From positions 3,667,694 to 3,731,693 of the forward strand of contig OX465584.1 of NCBI GenBank assembly GCA_950022655.1: DNA of 64,000 bases, written 5' to 3'. The notes beneath the pieces are model-generated. The model had not been told where the DNA came from. It worked only from the letters and a program-made list of their open reading frames with translations, and made no database searches. The number at the start of each line of letters is the position of its first letter. Position 1 is the first letter of the stretch. The position numbers and the translations under genes are program-made. This DNA is from Alentia gelatinosa. Its lineage: Eukaryota; Annelida; Polychaeta; Phyllodocida; Polynoidae. Shown piece by piece: positions 1-10,920 of the stretch.

Positions 1-433
1 AAACAGATTATATATCGTCACGTAGGGTGTTATGGCAGATTGCAGACTTGTAATGACGAATAATACCTAATAAAAAAAATAAATTAAAAAAATATGGGCT
101 GAAGGCATCACCCGCCACCAGTGGGTTAAGGCCCCCATCGCCCGGAGCCCGACGGCCCGACCTCCCGCCGCCAACGGCCCATTTCACACAACTTGTCGCC
201 CACAAAGTGCGGGCCAATGTGCCTTTGTAAATGCCAATATTGTGTTCGAACTGTATACACAAATATTATGGTGCCTCGGCGCGGCCATTGATCGACAGTT
301 CATGAGGCGGGGCATGCACCCAGCACCATTCCTGGCTCACCGTATTGGTTCGTACGACACATGGCCGATCCATAGTAAACACCGTGTGATCCCCCTCAAC
401 GCACTGCTCCTAATGAGATGAATCTCTCGGGTA
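1..433. other. No gene seen; left-edge unique sequence
   Basis: An AT-rich start is followed by a GC-rich stretch (about 110-230). An open frame of 84 codons crosses it on the minus strand, but it has no recognisable domain and begins in low-complexity sequence, so I do not call it a gene. I could not match this stretch to any other part of the window. Confidence 0.5.
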
Positions 434-970
434 TTAAAGGCATATCGCACAATTCGGCTTAAAAATTAAAACCCATGTCAATTTCCTGAAAATTTAATAG
501 GATGATCTCCAAGTGTTGTAGAACACAAATATAATTCAAAAATCGGGGGTCACCTTGCTTGTTTTTGATTTATAGATCAATATTATGATAATTTTATATT
601 AGAATATATAGAAATTCTATATATATATATAGTATTTTTTCACATAATAAATTCCATGTCATTTTCCTCAAACTTTCACAGAATATAGTACATATATAGT
701 ACTTCGTATTTAGGTTTTAAAAAGCATAGGTCACCGTCCTTGTTTTTGAAAGAATTGAAGAAAACAATATTTTTCAGTACATTTTCCATGTAAATTAAAC
801 ACATGTAAATTGGCCTATTTTACCCATCAAAATTGAATAAACGCGACAAAATGTTAAATATACTCATGTATAATTAGAATGAATCCCCAAAATACCAGTT
901 TTGTCTAATATTTGACATTATTTAAAAATCACCAGGTGGCGCCACTGCGGATTGTAGGATATGCCTTTAA
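434..970 (-). mobile_element. TTAA-flanked MITE, copy 1
   Basis: The element starts TTAAAGGCATATC and ends with the inverse, GATATGCCTTTAA, so TTAA is present at both edges. The roughly 21-bp ends are inverted repeats, and the interior is AT-rich and non-coding. It matches 16050-16575 in inverse orientation along its whole length. TTAA target duplication is typical of piggyBac-class DNA transposons, but the termini are not a classic piggyBac end, so the superfamily is inferred. The right part (about 930-950) carries a CTCF-like string, ACCAGGTGGCGCCACT, that is also in copy 2. Confidence 0.75.
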
Positions 971-1290
971 GACATAACAGACAAATGCCGCTTGGTTCTG
1001 ATCCCCAAATGAAATTAATCGTCCTAAGAATGTGTGCACAGTTATACTGAGTTACCAATGGGATTTTATGGCTTATCACGATTTCCATCATGCAAGGGTT
1101 ATATAGTTGGGGGTGTAGTGGGTGGTGGGGGTGTAGTGGAGTGTGGGTGTAACCGTGAGAGAGAGACAATGAACCCCCATATCCTAATATGGAACAATCT
1201 CCCGGCAATAGTGAGGAGTACACCAACATACGCTATGTTAAAAAAAAAAAAAAAAAACATTTTGGAGGAAAGTATACCGCTATGATTACG
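971..1290. other. Unassigned spacer with GT-rich tract and poly(A)
   Basis: There is a G/T-rich stretch (about 1090-1150) and a run of A residues near 1240-1257. Overlapping open frames of 83 and 103 codons lie on opposite strands. Neither shows a recognisable domain. I see no gene here. Confidence 0.4.
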
Positions 1291-1294
1291 ATAT

Positions 1295-1640
1295 TTGTTG
1301 TTTGTATATAAAGAAGGTAATTATATAGAACGTCCTGACCATGCTGTACAAGTCACAGAACGAGATGGTAATTTATGGTTTGTACGGAACGAGGCATTTA
1401 TTACCATCTCGTTCTGTGACTTGTACAAGCATGGTTGGACGTTATATATTTACTATATACCCGAAATTTTGAAAAAATCATTAATTTCTTTTGGCTTTTC
1501 AACTAACATTTTAATAAACGTGTATGGGAGGTAGTCCGTATTTTCCTGTGCGGATCAGTGGTCCGTACAGTATGTTTACATTATATGGCGAAACGGTGCG
1601 TATTTACAGTATATACGGCATGGGTATATAGTAATGCATT
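1295..1640 (+). repeat. Interspersed repeat carrying a long hairpin
   Basis: Positions 1322-1372 and 1400-1448 form an inverted repeat. The inner 27 bp (1346-1372 against 1400-1426) pair perfectly around a 27-nt loop. The sequence downstream of the hairpin (to about 1640) recurs in inverse orientation at 13955-14205, where the hairpin is mostly lost. A short related piece is at about 28900-28950. This is a dispersed element rather than a unique hairpin gene, although a transcript would fold strongly. Confidence 0.65.
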
Positions 1641-2249
1641 GTTTTACTATCCTGTAGTTGAGTATCTTTAGAAAATGCTGTTGTTGACGAATGCATTGGG
1701 TGAATGTACAAGTGTGAAACAAGTTAAAACAGGCTGAGACATGGCTACCTGCGGAAGACCATGAACGGGCAACCACTCTGACAGGCTGCCATCTTGATTG
1801 GCTACTATAACTTATATGGATTTATTGTATCTTATTGCAATTCAGATGTATGGAAAGAAATTTGACACAAAAAGAAAAAAAGTAAAATTTCTGGGAGATG
1901 ACCTGGCCATCCAGCTGGTACAAAGTCGTCATTGAAAACACATGATGAGTGAGTATCACTGAGAATACGACACCGGTGTATAAAATGAAAAAAGTCCCTG
2001 AAACATCACCTGAAACGTCACCTTGCAATCAAGGTCACGTGTGACTTTCACAGATTCCCGATGCCTCCTTTACCTCTCACACCCATCCCAGTTTGAGACG
2101 ACTTAAAGATGAAACCCAGGACATGTTTGTTTACACACCAGAGGCTCTATATATACATGCATATGTCAGAAAGGTTAATACTGCGAGTGGCCTAGTATCA
2201 CTCACCCACTTTGGACCCACTTACTATGCCCATCCAGTAGTGAAGAACT

Positions 2250-2536
2250 AAAGAAGAAACCAACAAGTTTTGGTCACATTCCTCTTTCTCCATGAGTTTG
2301 ATGCAGAGTAATATGAACAAGGCAACAGCCGTGTGAATATCACGTAGCATTCAAACGAGTTGGAGAATGACAATGACCAAAACAGGTTGCTTTCTATACT
2401 TATCTCACCCATGTACACAATAATAGAAAAGATGTTGCACAGGATATAAACCATGAAGAACGGACGGTAATACACGTAGGGGCATGGAGAACGAGTCTAT
2501 AATGTTAAGCCTATGGGACAAAAATGGGATAAACCT
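2250..2536 (-). mobile_element. Foldback element family A, copy 1 (diverged)
   Basis: Read on the minus strand this matches 12780-13045, 42870-43150, 55466-55757, 61670-61990 and 62385-62645. Shared landmarks are ATCTCACCC near the end, CCCATAGGCTTAACATT, TTCTCCATGCCCCTACGAG and an internal inverted repeat around AACGAGTTGGAGAACAATG. No coding frame is shared between copies, so it is non-autonomous. The superfamily is unknown. Confidence 0.65.
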
Positions 2537-2644
2537 ACTTTCTCACCTCCACCAGTGGAGAACACCTACTCAGGGGCACAATGGCACCCCCTGGAGAACA
2601 TTACTTATTTGCCCTATATAACCAATACTAGGAGCAAATGGTAT

Positions 2645-3020
2645 GTTTTATCATTGACGAATGAGCGTGCAATTCTATATGAATAACAATTAACAGGTTT
2701 GAGTTAAACTCAGCCTAAGGATAGTTTTCTGTGACCCACTTGCACCCAGTCAACTTGCTATTTCTGCAACTGCCTGAGTCTAGGATCCAAACACATCAAA
2801 CACAAGTGGGTCTTGAGGTATTTCTGTCTTGAGTGATTTGTCATGGTCAGCTGGGCGCACCTCTAAGATACAGTGACACTGGCTCCCTGGTCTGTTCTCA
2901 CCATCACAGTGAATAGCACGCAGAAAGTGAAGGGATGGTTTGTACGCAGTACCCTGAAAGTCTATATGGGCCCCTATAACCTCTAGATGATGTATATAGG
3001 GCATGCAAGCACGCTCTAAC
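2645..3020 (+). repeat. Interspersed repeat, pair of 38105-38350
   Basis: The landmarks GAATGAGCGTGCAATT, CTGAGTCTAGGATCCAAAC and GAGTGATTTGTCATGG recur in the same order at about 38110-38310. The two copies are direct and diverged by scattered substitutions and a few gaps. No open frame is shared. A run of C follows at 3050-3060. Confidence 0.6.
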
Positions 3021-3060
3021 AAAAACAAGCATACATGTACTACTACACCCCCCCCCCCCA

Positions 3061-4214
3061 ACCTCAGGAAGTATACATCAGAACTAGTCTAGTGTAAACC
3101 CTGATTTAGACCTATTCCAACTCCCTACACACACTGTGATTGGTCCTTCATATAGTTATAATTAAGTTCCATCCAGCCTTACCTCCGCGTCCATGTTCCC
3201 ATGAACTGTCTGACGGTCGTCTGTATGTGAGTCAGGGTTGTACCGGTGGGTGTGTGAGAAACGTCCCGGTCCACACCGCACCACCACCACATCGCTGGGG
3301 TCAGGAGTTGGCCCTCGACCGTGCCTCGGACTTAAGTCTATTCCAGTACGCTAAGTCTCACTGAAACGTTTACACGTACTACAGCGTTCAGGTGTACGGT
3401 TATATTTAGCACGACGGGTCTCCGGTGTGTAACGGTCGTCATTAGAGCTCCAGGGCCCCATGCCCGGGTACCGTTACAAAATACTCCAAGGAGATCTCAA
3501 ACCATAAGCCATGGAGGCGTTTCATAGTAGTGACAATCGTTGATATTGACCGTTTCCGCTGCATAGTCGAATTATCATAGCTTTGCATGTATGGCACAGT
3601 TATATACAAATAGGTCTTAGACCAGCAGTGATCGTTTCAACAGGTGTAGGCACCACCTTGGTTATGAAACACCTTACAGGTTTCCATTGACTTTTGCCAC
3701 CTAAAGATTCATTGGTAACCACCAACTGGTTTTATTATAGGACTTCTGACAAAGTATCAGGCAATGGAAGATAGGAATGTGTAGATACACTGTAAAACAT
3801 ACGGGATATATATAGTGTTTCCCGACTGCAGATCGCTGCCGAATAATTAGTCAATGGAAAATGGCTTTAAAATGAAAATATCCCGTGAAATACTCCGCCT
3901 GCAGTAACGTTCGGGAGAGTTAAATATGCACCACAAGGCGACGAGGCCACACCGACGTGTTTGAACAAACCAATAACAAAGTCAACACCCCGCTAGAGAC
4001 GTACTGCTGCAGTTCTTTCATTCCTGTGTCTTTTTTTCTCCTTTGCTTCGTTCAAATACATTGTGGCATTGTTTTTTTCGCTCACTCGGATCTCGGGTTC
4101 GCAGAAGATTTGTTTCCGTGGGGGTCATCCATGAATTATCTAAAATGTCTGAAAGTTTTGAGCCTCCATCCACATCTCAGTCTGGTGTCCAATCGAACAA
4201 AGAAGGAACATAAA
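3061..4214. other. Low-repeat stretch without recognised genes
   Basis: I found no copy of this sequence elsewhere in the window. Two short open frames (about 3140-3364 and 3957-4229, plus strand) show no recognisable domain. Around 3960-4090 there are several AACAAAG/ACATTGT-like strings that resemble SOX-type sites, but such short motifs are expected by chance. This is a reasonable place to look for conserved non-coding sequence. Confidence 0.3.
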
Positions 4215-4570
4215 CAAGTTAGCTTTTAGACAAATAAACCAGCGGGTCTGAAATATAAGTTATGTTTCTCGTTAGGATTAGGGTTTGGGATAGTGTTAGG
4301 GATAGGGTCAAGGGTATTGTTTTCTGTTTGTTTTCTTCCTCAGGGAAGACCATATTTGAGGCCAAGATAACATACACACTACCTAATTATATTTATCCAC
4401 AGTTGATATAAGATAATTGATTTGGGAAGATTTAAAATGGGTCAAGTTTTTTATGGGTCAAGTTCTTCTAACGGGTCGAGTTCATTATGGGTCAAGTTTT
4501 GTATGGGTCGAGTTCGTTTCGGGTCGAATTCTTTTACGGGTCGAGTTAGTTTCGGGTCGCGTTATCCAGT
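4215..4570 (+). repeat. Interspersed repeat with telomere-like TTAGGG motifs, copy 1
   Basis: In order it contains ACAAATAAACCAGCG, a degenerate TTAGGG/TTAGGA tract (about 4270-4310), CCTCAGGGAAGACCATATTT, AAGATAACATAC and a degenerate GGGTCRAGTT tandem run (4438-4558). The same order, inverted, occurs at 59950-60320, where the telomere-like tract is longer. The 71-codon frame here merely reads the GGGTC repeats. Confidence 0.6.
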
Positions 4571-4865
4571 ATTCAAACTTCTAGTGTCGGAATCTTGTTT
4601 TATCAAGTTCAAATACATGAATTCAATTCAGCCCTGAGTGAAACAGAGACTCGACCCCAGTGGGTCGTGGTAGGAGGCAGCCATGTTGGTGCTGAACTTC
4701 ACCAGCTCTCTCGAGCTTCACAACGATGGCCTTTCTCACTCCCAACCTTTGCAAGGCTGTCGCTGATTGGTCGATCTTTTAACACGTGATCTCCTAACGG
4801 GAGTCCATGTCCCTGCTGGGAGATTGTATCTTGGATGAAACTCTTCACTTATACCAGCAATTTGA

Positions 4866-5969
4866 CATACGTACCCTTATAACTCTATACATACAGCAGT
4901 CAATTCCCTGACACAGCCTCACACCACAGACAGTGCCTGCAGTAACACCCCTCCTACCACAGACACCTTAAACCCAGAAACAGCAGTCAATTCCCTGACA
5001 CAGCCTCACACCACAGACAGTGCCTGTAGTAACACCCCTCCTACCACAGACACCTTAAACCCAGAAACAGCAGTCAATTCCCTGACACAGCATCACACCA
5101 CAGACAGTGCCTGCAGTAACACCCCTCCTACCACAGACACCTTAAACCCAGAAACAGCAGTCAGTTCCCTGACACAGCCTCACACCACAGACAGTGCCTA
5201 CAGTAACACCCCTCCTACCACAGACACTTTAAACCAAGAAACAGCAGTCAATTCCCTGACACAGCATCACACCACAGACAGTGCCTGCAGTAACACCCCT
5301 GCTACCACAGTCACCTTAAACCCTGAAACAGCAGTCAATTCCCTGACACAGCATCACACCACAGACAGTGCCTACAGTAACACCACTCCTACCACAGTCA
5401 CCTTAAACCCAGAAACAGCAGTCAATTCCCTGACACAGCCTCTCACCACAGACAGTGCCTACAGTAACACCCCTCCTACCACAGACAACTTAAACCCAGA
5501 AACAGCAGTCAATTCCCTGACACAGCATCACACCACAGACAGTGCCTACAGTAACACCCCTCCTACCACAGACACCTTAAACCCAGAAACAGCCGTCAAT
5601 TCCCTGTCACAGCCTCACACCACAGACAGTGCCTACAGTAGCACCCCTCCTACCACAGACACCTGAAACCCAGAAACAGCAGTCAATTCTCTGACACAGC
5701 ATCAAACCACAGACAGTGCCTACAGTAGCACCCCTCCTACCACAGACACCTTAAACCCAGAAACAGCCGTCAATTCCCTGACACAGCCTCACACCACAGA
5801 CAGTGCCTGCAGTAACACCCCTCCTACCAAAGACACCTTGAACCCAGAAACAGCAGTCAATTCTCTGACACAGCATCACACCACAGACAGTGCCTGCAGT
5901 AACACCTCTCCTAACACTGGCACATTAAACCCAGAAATAGAAAGATCGCCTGATTTAGGTATTTTATAA
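4866..5969 (+). CDS. Candidate exon: 29-residue Thr/Ser/Pro-rich repeats (one internal stop)
   Basis: Twelve units of exactly 87 bp start at 4893 and end at 5936 with no insertion or deletion between them. One plus-strand frame is open through the array and reads units of the type TAVNSLTQ(P/H)HTTDSA(C/Y)S, then a Pro/Thr-rich part ending TLNPE. The other five frames carry a stop in every unit. After the last unit the frame runs ten more codons to TAA at 5967-5969. A single TGA at 5664-5666 (TTA to TGA) breaks unit 9. There is no in-frame ATG, and the frame begins after a TGA at 4863, so if real it is an internal or last exon; a possible acceptor ends at 4896. If translated, it would be a low-complexity Thr/Ser-rich, mucin-like segment with one Cys or Tyr per unit, which would suit a secreted or surface protein (inference). 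The alternative is a non-coding satellite with a period that happens to be divisible by three. One open frame in a random 87-bp unit is not rare, so confidence is low. Confidence 0.25.
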
Positions 5970-6040
5970 CTGCAACTGGTGTTTTTTTCTAGAGCAAAGC
6001 TCATTGTTCGTTGTCAAAGGTTCTTTTTATCACACAAACT

Positions 6041-6172
6041 AGGAATTCCTGGAGGTATCATGTTGCAATTCACCTGGGAATTTCTGGAGGTATCATGTTG
6101 TAGTTCACCTGGAAATGCCTGGAGGCATCATGCTGCAGTTCGCCTGGGAATGCCTGGAGGTATCACTATGTG
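6041..6172 (+). repeat. Short array of the 35-bp GGAGGCATCATG satellite
   Basis: About four units with the landmark CTGGAGGYATCATG spaced 35 bp apart. They are related to the large array at 22760-25710 and the inverse array at 39865-40600, but the linker (TTCACCTGGGAAT) differs. This marks an old or independently evolving outpost of the same satellite. Confidence 0.7.
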
Positions 6173-6554
6173 GGAAAAGGTGCCAGGGGTTACAGTAATT
6201 CGAACTACAGGTTTAGCTTTCATGTGAGGGGACTATTTTCATGTCTCACGTTTTGTTTTACCCTATTTTCCTCATAGTCCTGTAATAATTCAGGTGTTAG
6301 AGGTGAAATTTGTGTCTATGAGGGGAAGTAAAGAGCACAGGTAGAAGCCATTATCTCACCCCTGGTACAAGTTTAGCCATAGGAATAACATTAGAAAACG
6401 TACTCAAGATCACCTAGGTAAAGTGACAATACTACGCCTTAGTCATGGCGGAGTGAATAGGAGATGATGTCATAGGCGATTGACCAATCAGCGGCCAGAT
6501 TTCAGAAAGAGGACAAGACAACACTATGGAGATTTAAACGTTCCTAACTGGATT

Positions 6555-6905
6555 TGCAAGTTTGTTTGTTTTGGGTAGTTTAACGTCCAATTTGTTCAAT
6601 TATACCTACTTTGGATTTGACCGAATCTATGAGATGGATGTAGGTAGATAGATATCCCACCCCTACACATTGTGAGAGTTCTTTACATCCCACACCACAT
6701 AGATATGGTATGAGAAGGATTGGCCTTTGCTATAGCAGTAAATCTACCACTGTTGGGGGTGAAGGAGAAAAGTGGCTGCAGTGGGACTCAAATCAACAAA
6801 GTCCAACAACCTTGGGATTACAAGTCCAGTGCCCTTTACCACTGAGCTAACTCCCCACCCTGGTCGCTCTAGTTATGCTTACTGCAAGCATATCCAGTCT
6901 GTAAT
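6555..6905 (-). mobile_element. tRNA-derived SINE family 1, copy 1
   Basis: On the minus strand the head reads as a tRNA-like promoter: an A-box-like GTTAGCTCAGTGG and a B-box-like GATTTGAGTCCC, both near 6790-6860. A body with CAGTGGTAGATTTACTGC follows, then a tail with TTGGACGTTAAACTACCC ending near 6555. Upstream of the head, GCAAGCATATCCAGTCTG (plus strand) is shared with the copy at 37356-37774, so the element may extend to about 6900. It has no coding capacity. Confidence 0.75.
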
Positions 6906-7842
6906 ATGAACTATTCTGATATTGCAATGTTATTCTGTTGTCAGAGAAAGGGGTGAGATAAATCCAGAACCGCACTCGAATTGTAAAAAAACAATACTCC
7001 ATTCATTTGGCTGAAAAACAACAACAAGACTTTAGATGCCCCATAAAATATTCATATCACTACAATGTTTCCCTCGAGAATCAGACCTAAATGTAATGAC
7101 TAGAAAACATAAGTCTTCCTTCCCATTCCAGTCAACCTTATCTAAACCTAATTAAGGCTCTATGTCCACAATTGGCTTCAATTCTTTGTAAGTCTAACTC
7201 TTGTAGCATACAAAGCACAGACGGTCTCACACAATTCGCGAAAACAAAAAGGTACTTGATCTTATGTATTATTCCCGTTTCCGACGAAGATCTAACAGAA
7301 TACTCTAACAGACGAGAATTCAATCTAATCACTGAACTACAAGAAAAGAAACTGGAAACGTTTCTCTAATTTTGATTAAGGAGATGTGAATCTTCACAGC
7401 AACCTGTCCTGAAATCCCGTTCTCTGCCTTCATTTATCAGGCTACAAATTGAGGCAGTTTATCCCATTTGCAGTCTAACCAGCTTCTGGCTAAATCTAGC
7501 TTTTAGAATATTAAATACAATATATAGGTGCTGTTGTGGAGGGAGTCGCCAATAGACCGTTTTCCACAGGCCGGTGTCGCACCTAATCTGCCTGGTTACA
7601 CAATGCCTGCAGCCAACAAACACCTGGCAATATGTTCTTAGCATTGACTCACTGAGTGTAAGAATGTAATACGTTTATGATACCCATATAATTCATTTCG
7701 ATATCAATAACAATGTTTGCATCGTATGCTATGGTGTTCAAGCTCCAATTTGGCATGTCATACATGCATATCACCTTAATAATACTTTGGATACGGCTTA
7801 GGTAATACAGGTACACCGAAACTGGATAATACATTGGGAAAT
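6906..7842. other. Unassigned stretch, no gene recognised
   Basis: Short overlapping frames (7138-7369, 7459-7644, 7649-7834) lie on both strands, all under 70 codons and without recognisable domains. I found no repeat match for this segment within the window. Confidence 0.35.
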
Positions 7843-7955
7843 GCTTTTAAATGTTTATCGGACAATTTGTCTTGAGAAGTAAAACCCATATCACTTTCCT
7901 GAAAGTTGAATATCATGATCCTAAGGTGTTGTAGAACACATATCTAAATACAACA
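7843..7955 (-). mobile_element. TTAA MITE fragment
   Basis: The stretch from TTTATCGGACAATTTG to TGTTGTAGAACACA matches the outer end of the MITE copies at 434-970 and 16050-16575. Only about 110 bp remain; the other end is missing. Confidence 0.6.
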
Positions 7956-8350
7956 GAGTTGATGCGCAGTGATATTGCATGGTGTCAAATACAAGGAGAA
8001 TACGACCATGCAGATAAGAATTATGGTAATGTTGTATTTATTACCCACCTTTCGACTAATTATTACAAAGAAAATCATATAAAGCAGAGAATACATCAAG
8101 GGGATCAAAATCATGTTAAATTGTGTATATATTATCATGATTTCGATCTATGTGGTTGTACTCTACGCGTAGTTGATGCGTAGTGATATCCGAGCGAAGG
8201 CGAGGATATCGCATGGTGTCCACTACGAGGAGAATACGACCACGTAGATCAAAATCATGGTGATGTTGTATTTATCATCATATACCTGTGCATGAATGCC
8301 TCACACTTACTGGTCAGCTGTATGGATTACGTTCTGCACACTGTGCATGA
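7956..8350. repeat. Duplicated foldback-type segment
   Basis: The strings GAGTTGATGCGCAGTGATAT and GTAGTTGATGCGTAGTGATA each begin a half of about 200 bp, with GGAGAATACGACCA in both, so the segment is an imperfect direct duplication. The TTGATGCGTAG...AATATCCGAGC core recurs in foldbacks at 28160 and 48035. The end (8283-8345, CTCACACTTACTGG) resembles 37081-37140, next to the LINE fragment. Confidence 0.5.
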
Positions 8351-8394
8351 ACTATAACTTTAAGCACTACATACCAGATGACTTGTTTTAAAAT

Positions 8395-8520
8395 GGCATT
8401 TTAAACGATTACCAGGTATATAATAATAAGGAGACATAGTGAGTGTGTCTGAATTACACCTTTTCCTTGTTATTTTGGTCGGAAATGTCCACCTCGTTCT
8501 TCAAACTCAGTAAATGTTTC
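8395..8520 (+). repeat. Half of foldback family P
   Basis: GGTATATAATAATAAGGAGA, GACATAGTGAGTGTG and TATTTTGGTC match one arm of the complete hairpin at 49190-49310. A third partial copy begins near 38360. Only one arm is present here. Confidence 0.55.
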
Positions 8521-9005
8521 TAACACAAAAACACATGGAACAGATTTAATTCAGCCGCACTAAGAGAAAACGTGGTTAGAAAGCCCGTAGCGATTGCCGT
8601 TCAAGGTGTATTAAATGGCACAAAAGACTAAACGGAATCGCTATGGGTTCACTCACTACATTTTATTATTATATACAGAAAATGACGAAAAATGGTCATT
8701 TTATGAACTTGAGAAGTACACTTTGTGTATAGTGCGCCCGAACATTTACTACGTCTCAGTGAGCCCGAACATTATTTATACTACACCCCCAACAGCAGGT
8801 AGTATTTCATATAGACGTTCGGACATGGATGTATAAAAATAACAACTATGTCTCCCTATATCCTTCAGCATTCCAAATATAACTTATCAAAGGGAATGCT
8901 AAATAGCCACCGATCTTCTCAAGCACCAGGGACTATTTTTCCATATTCTTCTGGGAGAATATACAGCTTTCCGTATTCTACTCAGTAGTGATCCGTAGAC
9001 TCTAA

Positions 9006-10232
9006 AGGTTTAGTAGGTTTAGTATGGAGACTCGGTATTAGACGGATAATACACACTCCCTATTGGTTTAGTATGTAGCCTCGGTATTAGGTGGATAATA
9101 CACACTCTCTATAGGTTTAGTATGGAGACTCGGTATTAGGTGGATAATACACTCTCTATGGGTTTAGTATGGAGACTCTGTATTAGGCGGATAATACACA
9201 CTCTCTATGGGTTTAGTATGGAGACTCCGTATTGGGCGGATAATACACACTCCCCATAGGTTTAGTATGGAGACTCGGTAATAGGCGGATAATACACACT
9301 CTCTATGGGTTTAGTATGGAGACTCGGCATTAGGTAGATAATACACACTCTCTATAGTTCTAGTATGGAGACTCGGTATTAGGCAAATAATACACACTCT
9401 CTATGGGTTTAGTATGGAGACTCGGTAATAGGCGGATAATATACACTCCCTATAAGTTTAGTATGGAGACTCGGTATTAGGCGGATAATACACACTCCCT
9501 ATAGGTTTAGTATGGAGACTCTGTATAAGGCGGATAATACACGCTCTCTATGGGTTTAATTTGGAGACCCGGTATTAGGTGGGTAATACACACTCTCTAT
9601 GGGTTTAGTGTGGAGACTCCGTATTAGGTGGATAATACACACTCTCTATAGGTTTAGTATGGAGACTCCGTATTAGGCGGATAATACACGCTCTCTATGG
9701 GTTTAATTTGGAGACCCGGTATTAGGTGGGTAATACACACTCTCTATGGGTTTAGTGTGGAGACTCCGTATTAGGTGGATAATACACACTCTCTATAGGT
9801 TTAGTATGGAGACTCCGTATTAGGCGGATAATACACGCTCTCTATAGGTTTAGTATGGAGACTCTGTATAAGGCGGATAATACACGCTCTCTATGGGTTT
9901 AATTTGGAGACCCGGTATTAGGTGGGTAATACACACTCTCTATGGGTTTAGTGTGGAGACTCCGTATTAGGTGGATAATACACATTCTCTATGGGTTAAG
10001 TATGGAGACTCGGTATTAGGCGGATAATACACGCTGTCTATGGGTTTAGTGTGGAGACTCCGTATTAGGTGGATAATACACACTCTCTATAGGTTTAGTG
10101 TGGAGACTCCGTATTAGGTGGATAATACACACTCCTTATAGGTTTAGTGTGGAGACTCGGTATTAGGCGGATAATACACGCTCTCTATTGGTTTAGTATG
10201 GAGACTCGGTATTGGGCGGATAATAATGTGTA
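9006..10232 (+). repeat. 49-bp satellite array, about 25 units
   Basis: The unit contains GTTTAGTATGGAGACTCGG, then TATTAGGCGGATAATACAC and CTCTCTATG; spacing between equivalent bases is 49 (for example 9181 to 9230). Variant units with AATTTGGAGACCC recur at 9558, 9705 and 9901, that is 147 (3x49) and 196 (4x49) apart, showing local higher-order amplification. Because 49 is not divisible by 3 the array is not coding. A single-copy relative of the unit is at 36621-36667 and at the end of the composite elements at 28095-28445 and 47945-48340. Confidence 0.9.
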
Positions 10233-10496
10233 TGACTCTGCAGAGGGGTTTCCGAACGCGTCCAGGGGCGGTGAGCCGCGCTATCGGAATTCAATGGGTG
10301 TGGACCCGGTTATGGTTCCTAATGAGGGAACGATGGCCAATTAAGGGCATAATAAAAACAGGATCAGTGCGGCATTCCTCTGCTATATATAGGCGGCCAC
10401 CACGTGGGCTGCTGGCCCAGGAGCTTCACAATCACCTCGGGTCAAATATCATCAAGAAACGTCAGGAAAATTCAATATGATTGTTTATATGGCGTG

Positions 10497-10560
10497 AGTT
10501 GTCTTAGCGAGTGATATTACGAAGCGGAGCTGAGTGATATCTGTAGCGGAAGACAACGAA
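10497..10560. repeat. Small palindromic element core
   Basis: The inverted strings GAGTTGTCTTAGCGAGTGAT and GTGATATCTGTAGCGGAAG, then AGACAAC, form an imperfect dyad about 60 bp long. It resembles the inner dyad of the foldback elements. It lies just upstream of the 62-bp array and may belong to the same family B-type element. Confidence 0.4.
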
Positions 10561-10589
10561 CACCATGTAAACAATCAATGAAATTGAAG

Positions 10590-10920
10590 GATGTTTAGAT
10601 TTTATCCTACCCTGTCATGTATTTTTAGCTTCATATGTCACCAGTGGCATTTAAATATTTTATGGCATAACCGTGGCATACAGTCACACCATGTTAAGTC
10701 TATGGAGATTTACAAGGGGGTAGGATAATAACCGTGTCATACAGTCACACCATGTTAAGTCTATGGAGATTTATATAAGGGGTAGGATAATAACCGTGTC
10801 ATACAGTCACACCATGTTAAGTCTATGGAGATTTATATAAGGGGTAGGCTAATAACCGTGGCATACAGTCACACCATGTTAAGTCTATGGAGATTTATAT
10901 GAGGGGTAGGATGTTATTAA
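10590..10920 (-). repeat. 62-bp array (about 4 units) at the end of a family B-like element
   Basis: The units share CATACAGTCACACCATGTT, AAGTCTATGGAGATTTATAT and GGGGTAGGATAATAACCG, with starts at 10693, 10754, 10816 and 10879. Read on the minus strand each unit begins ATCCTACCCC, followed by a TATATAAA-type string and CATAGACTTAACAT. This is the start of family B elements at 61379 and 63705. The array therefore looks like a repeated element terminus. Confidence 0.75.
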
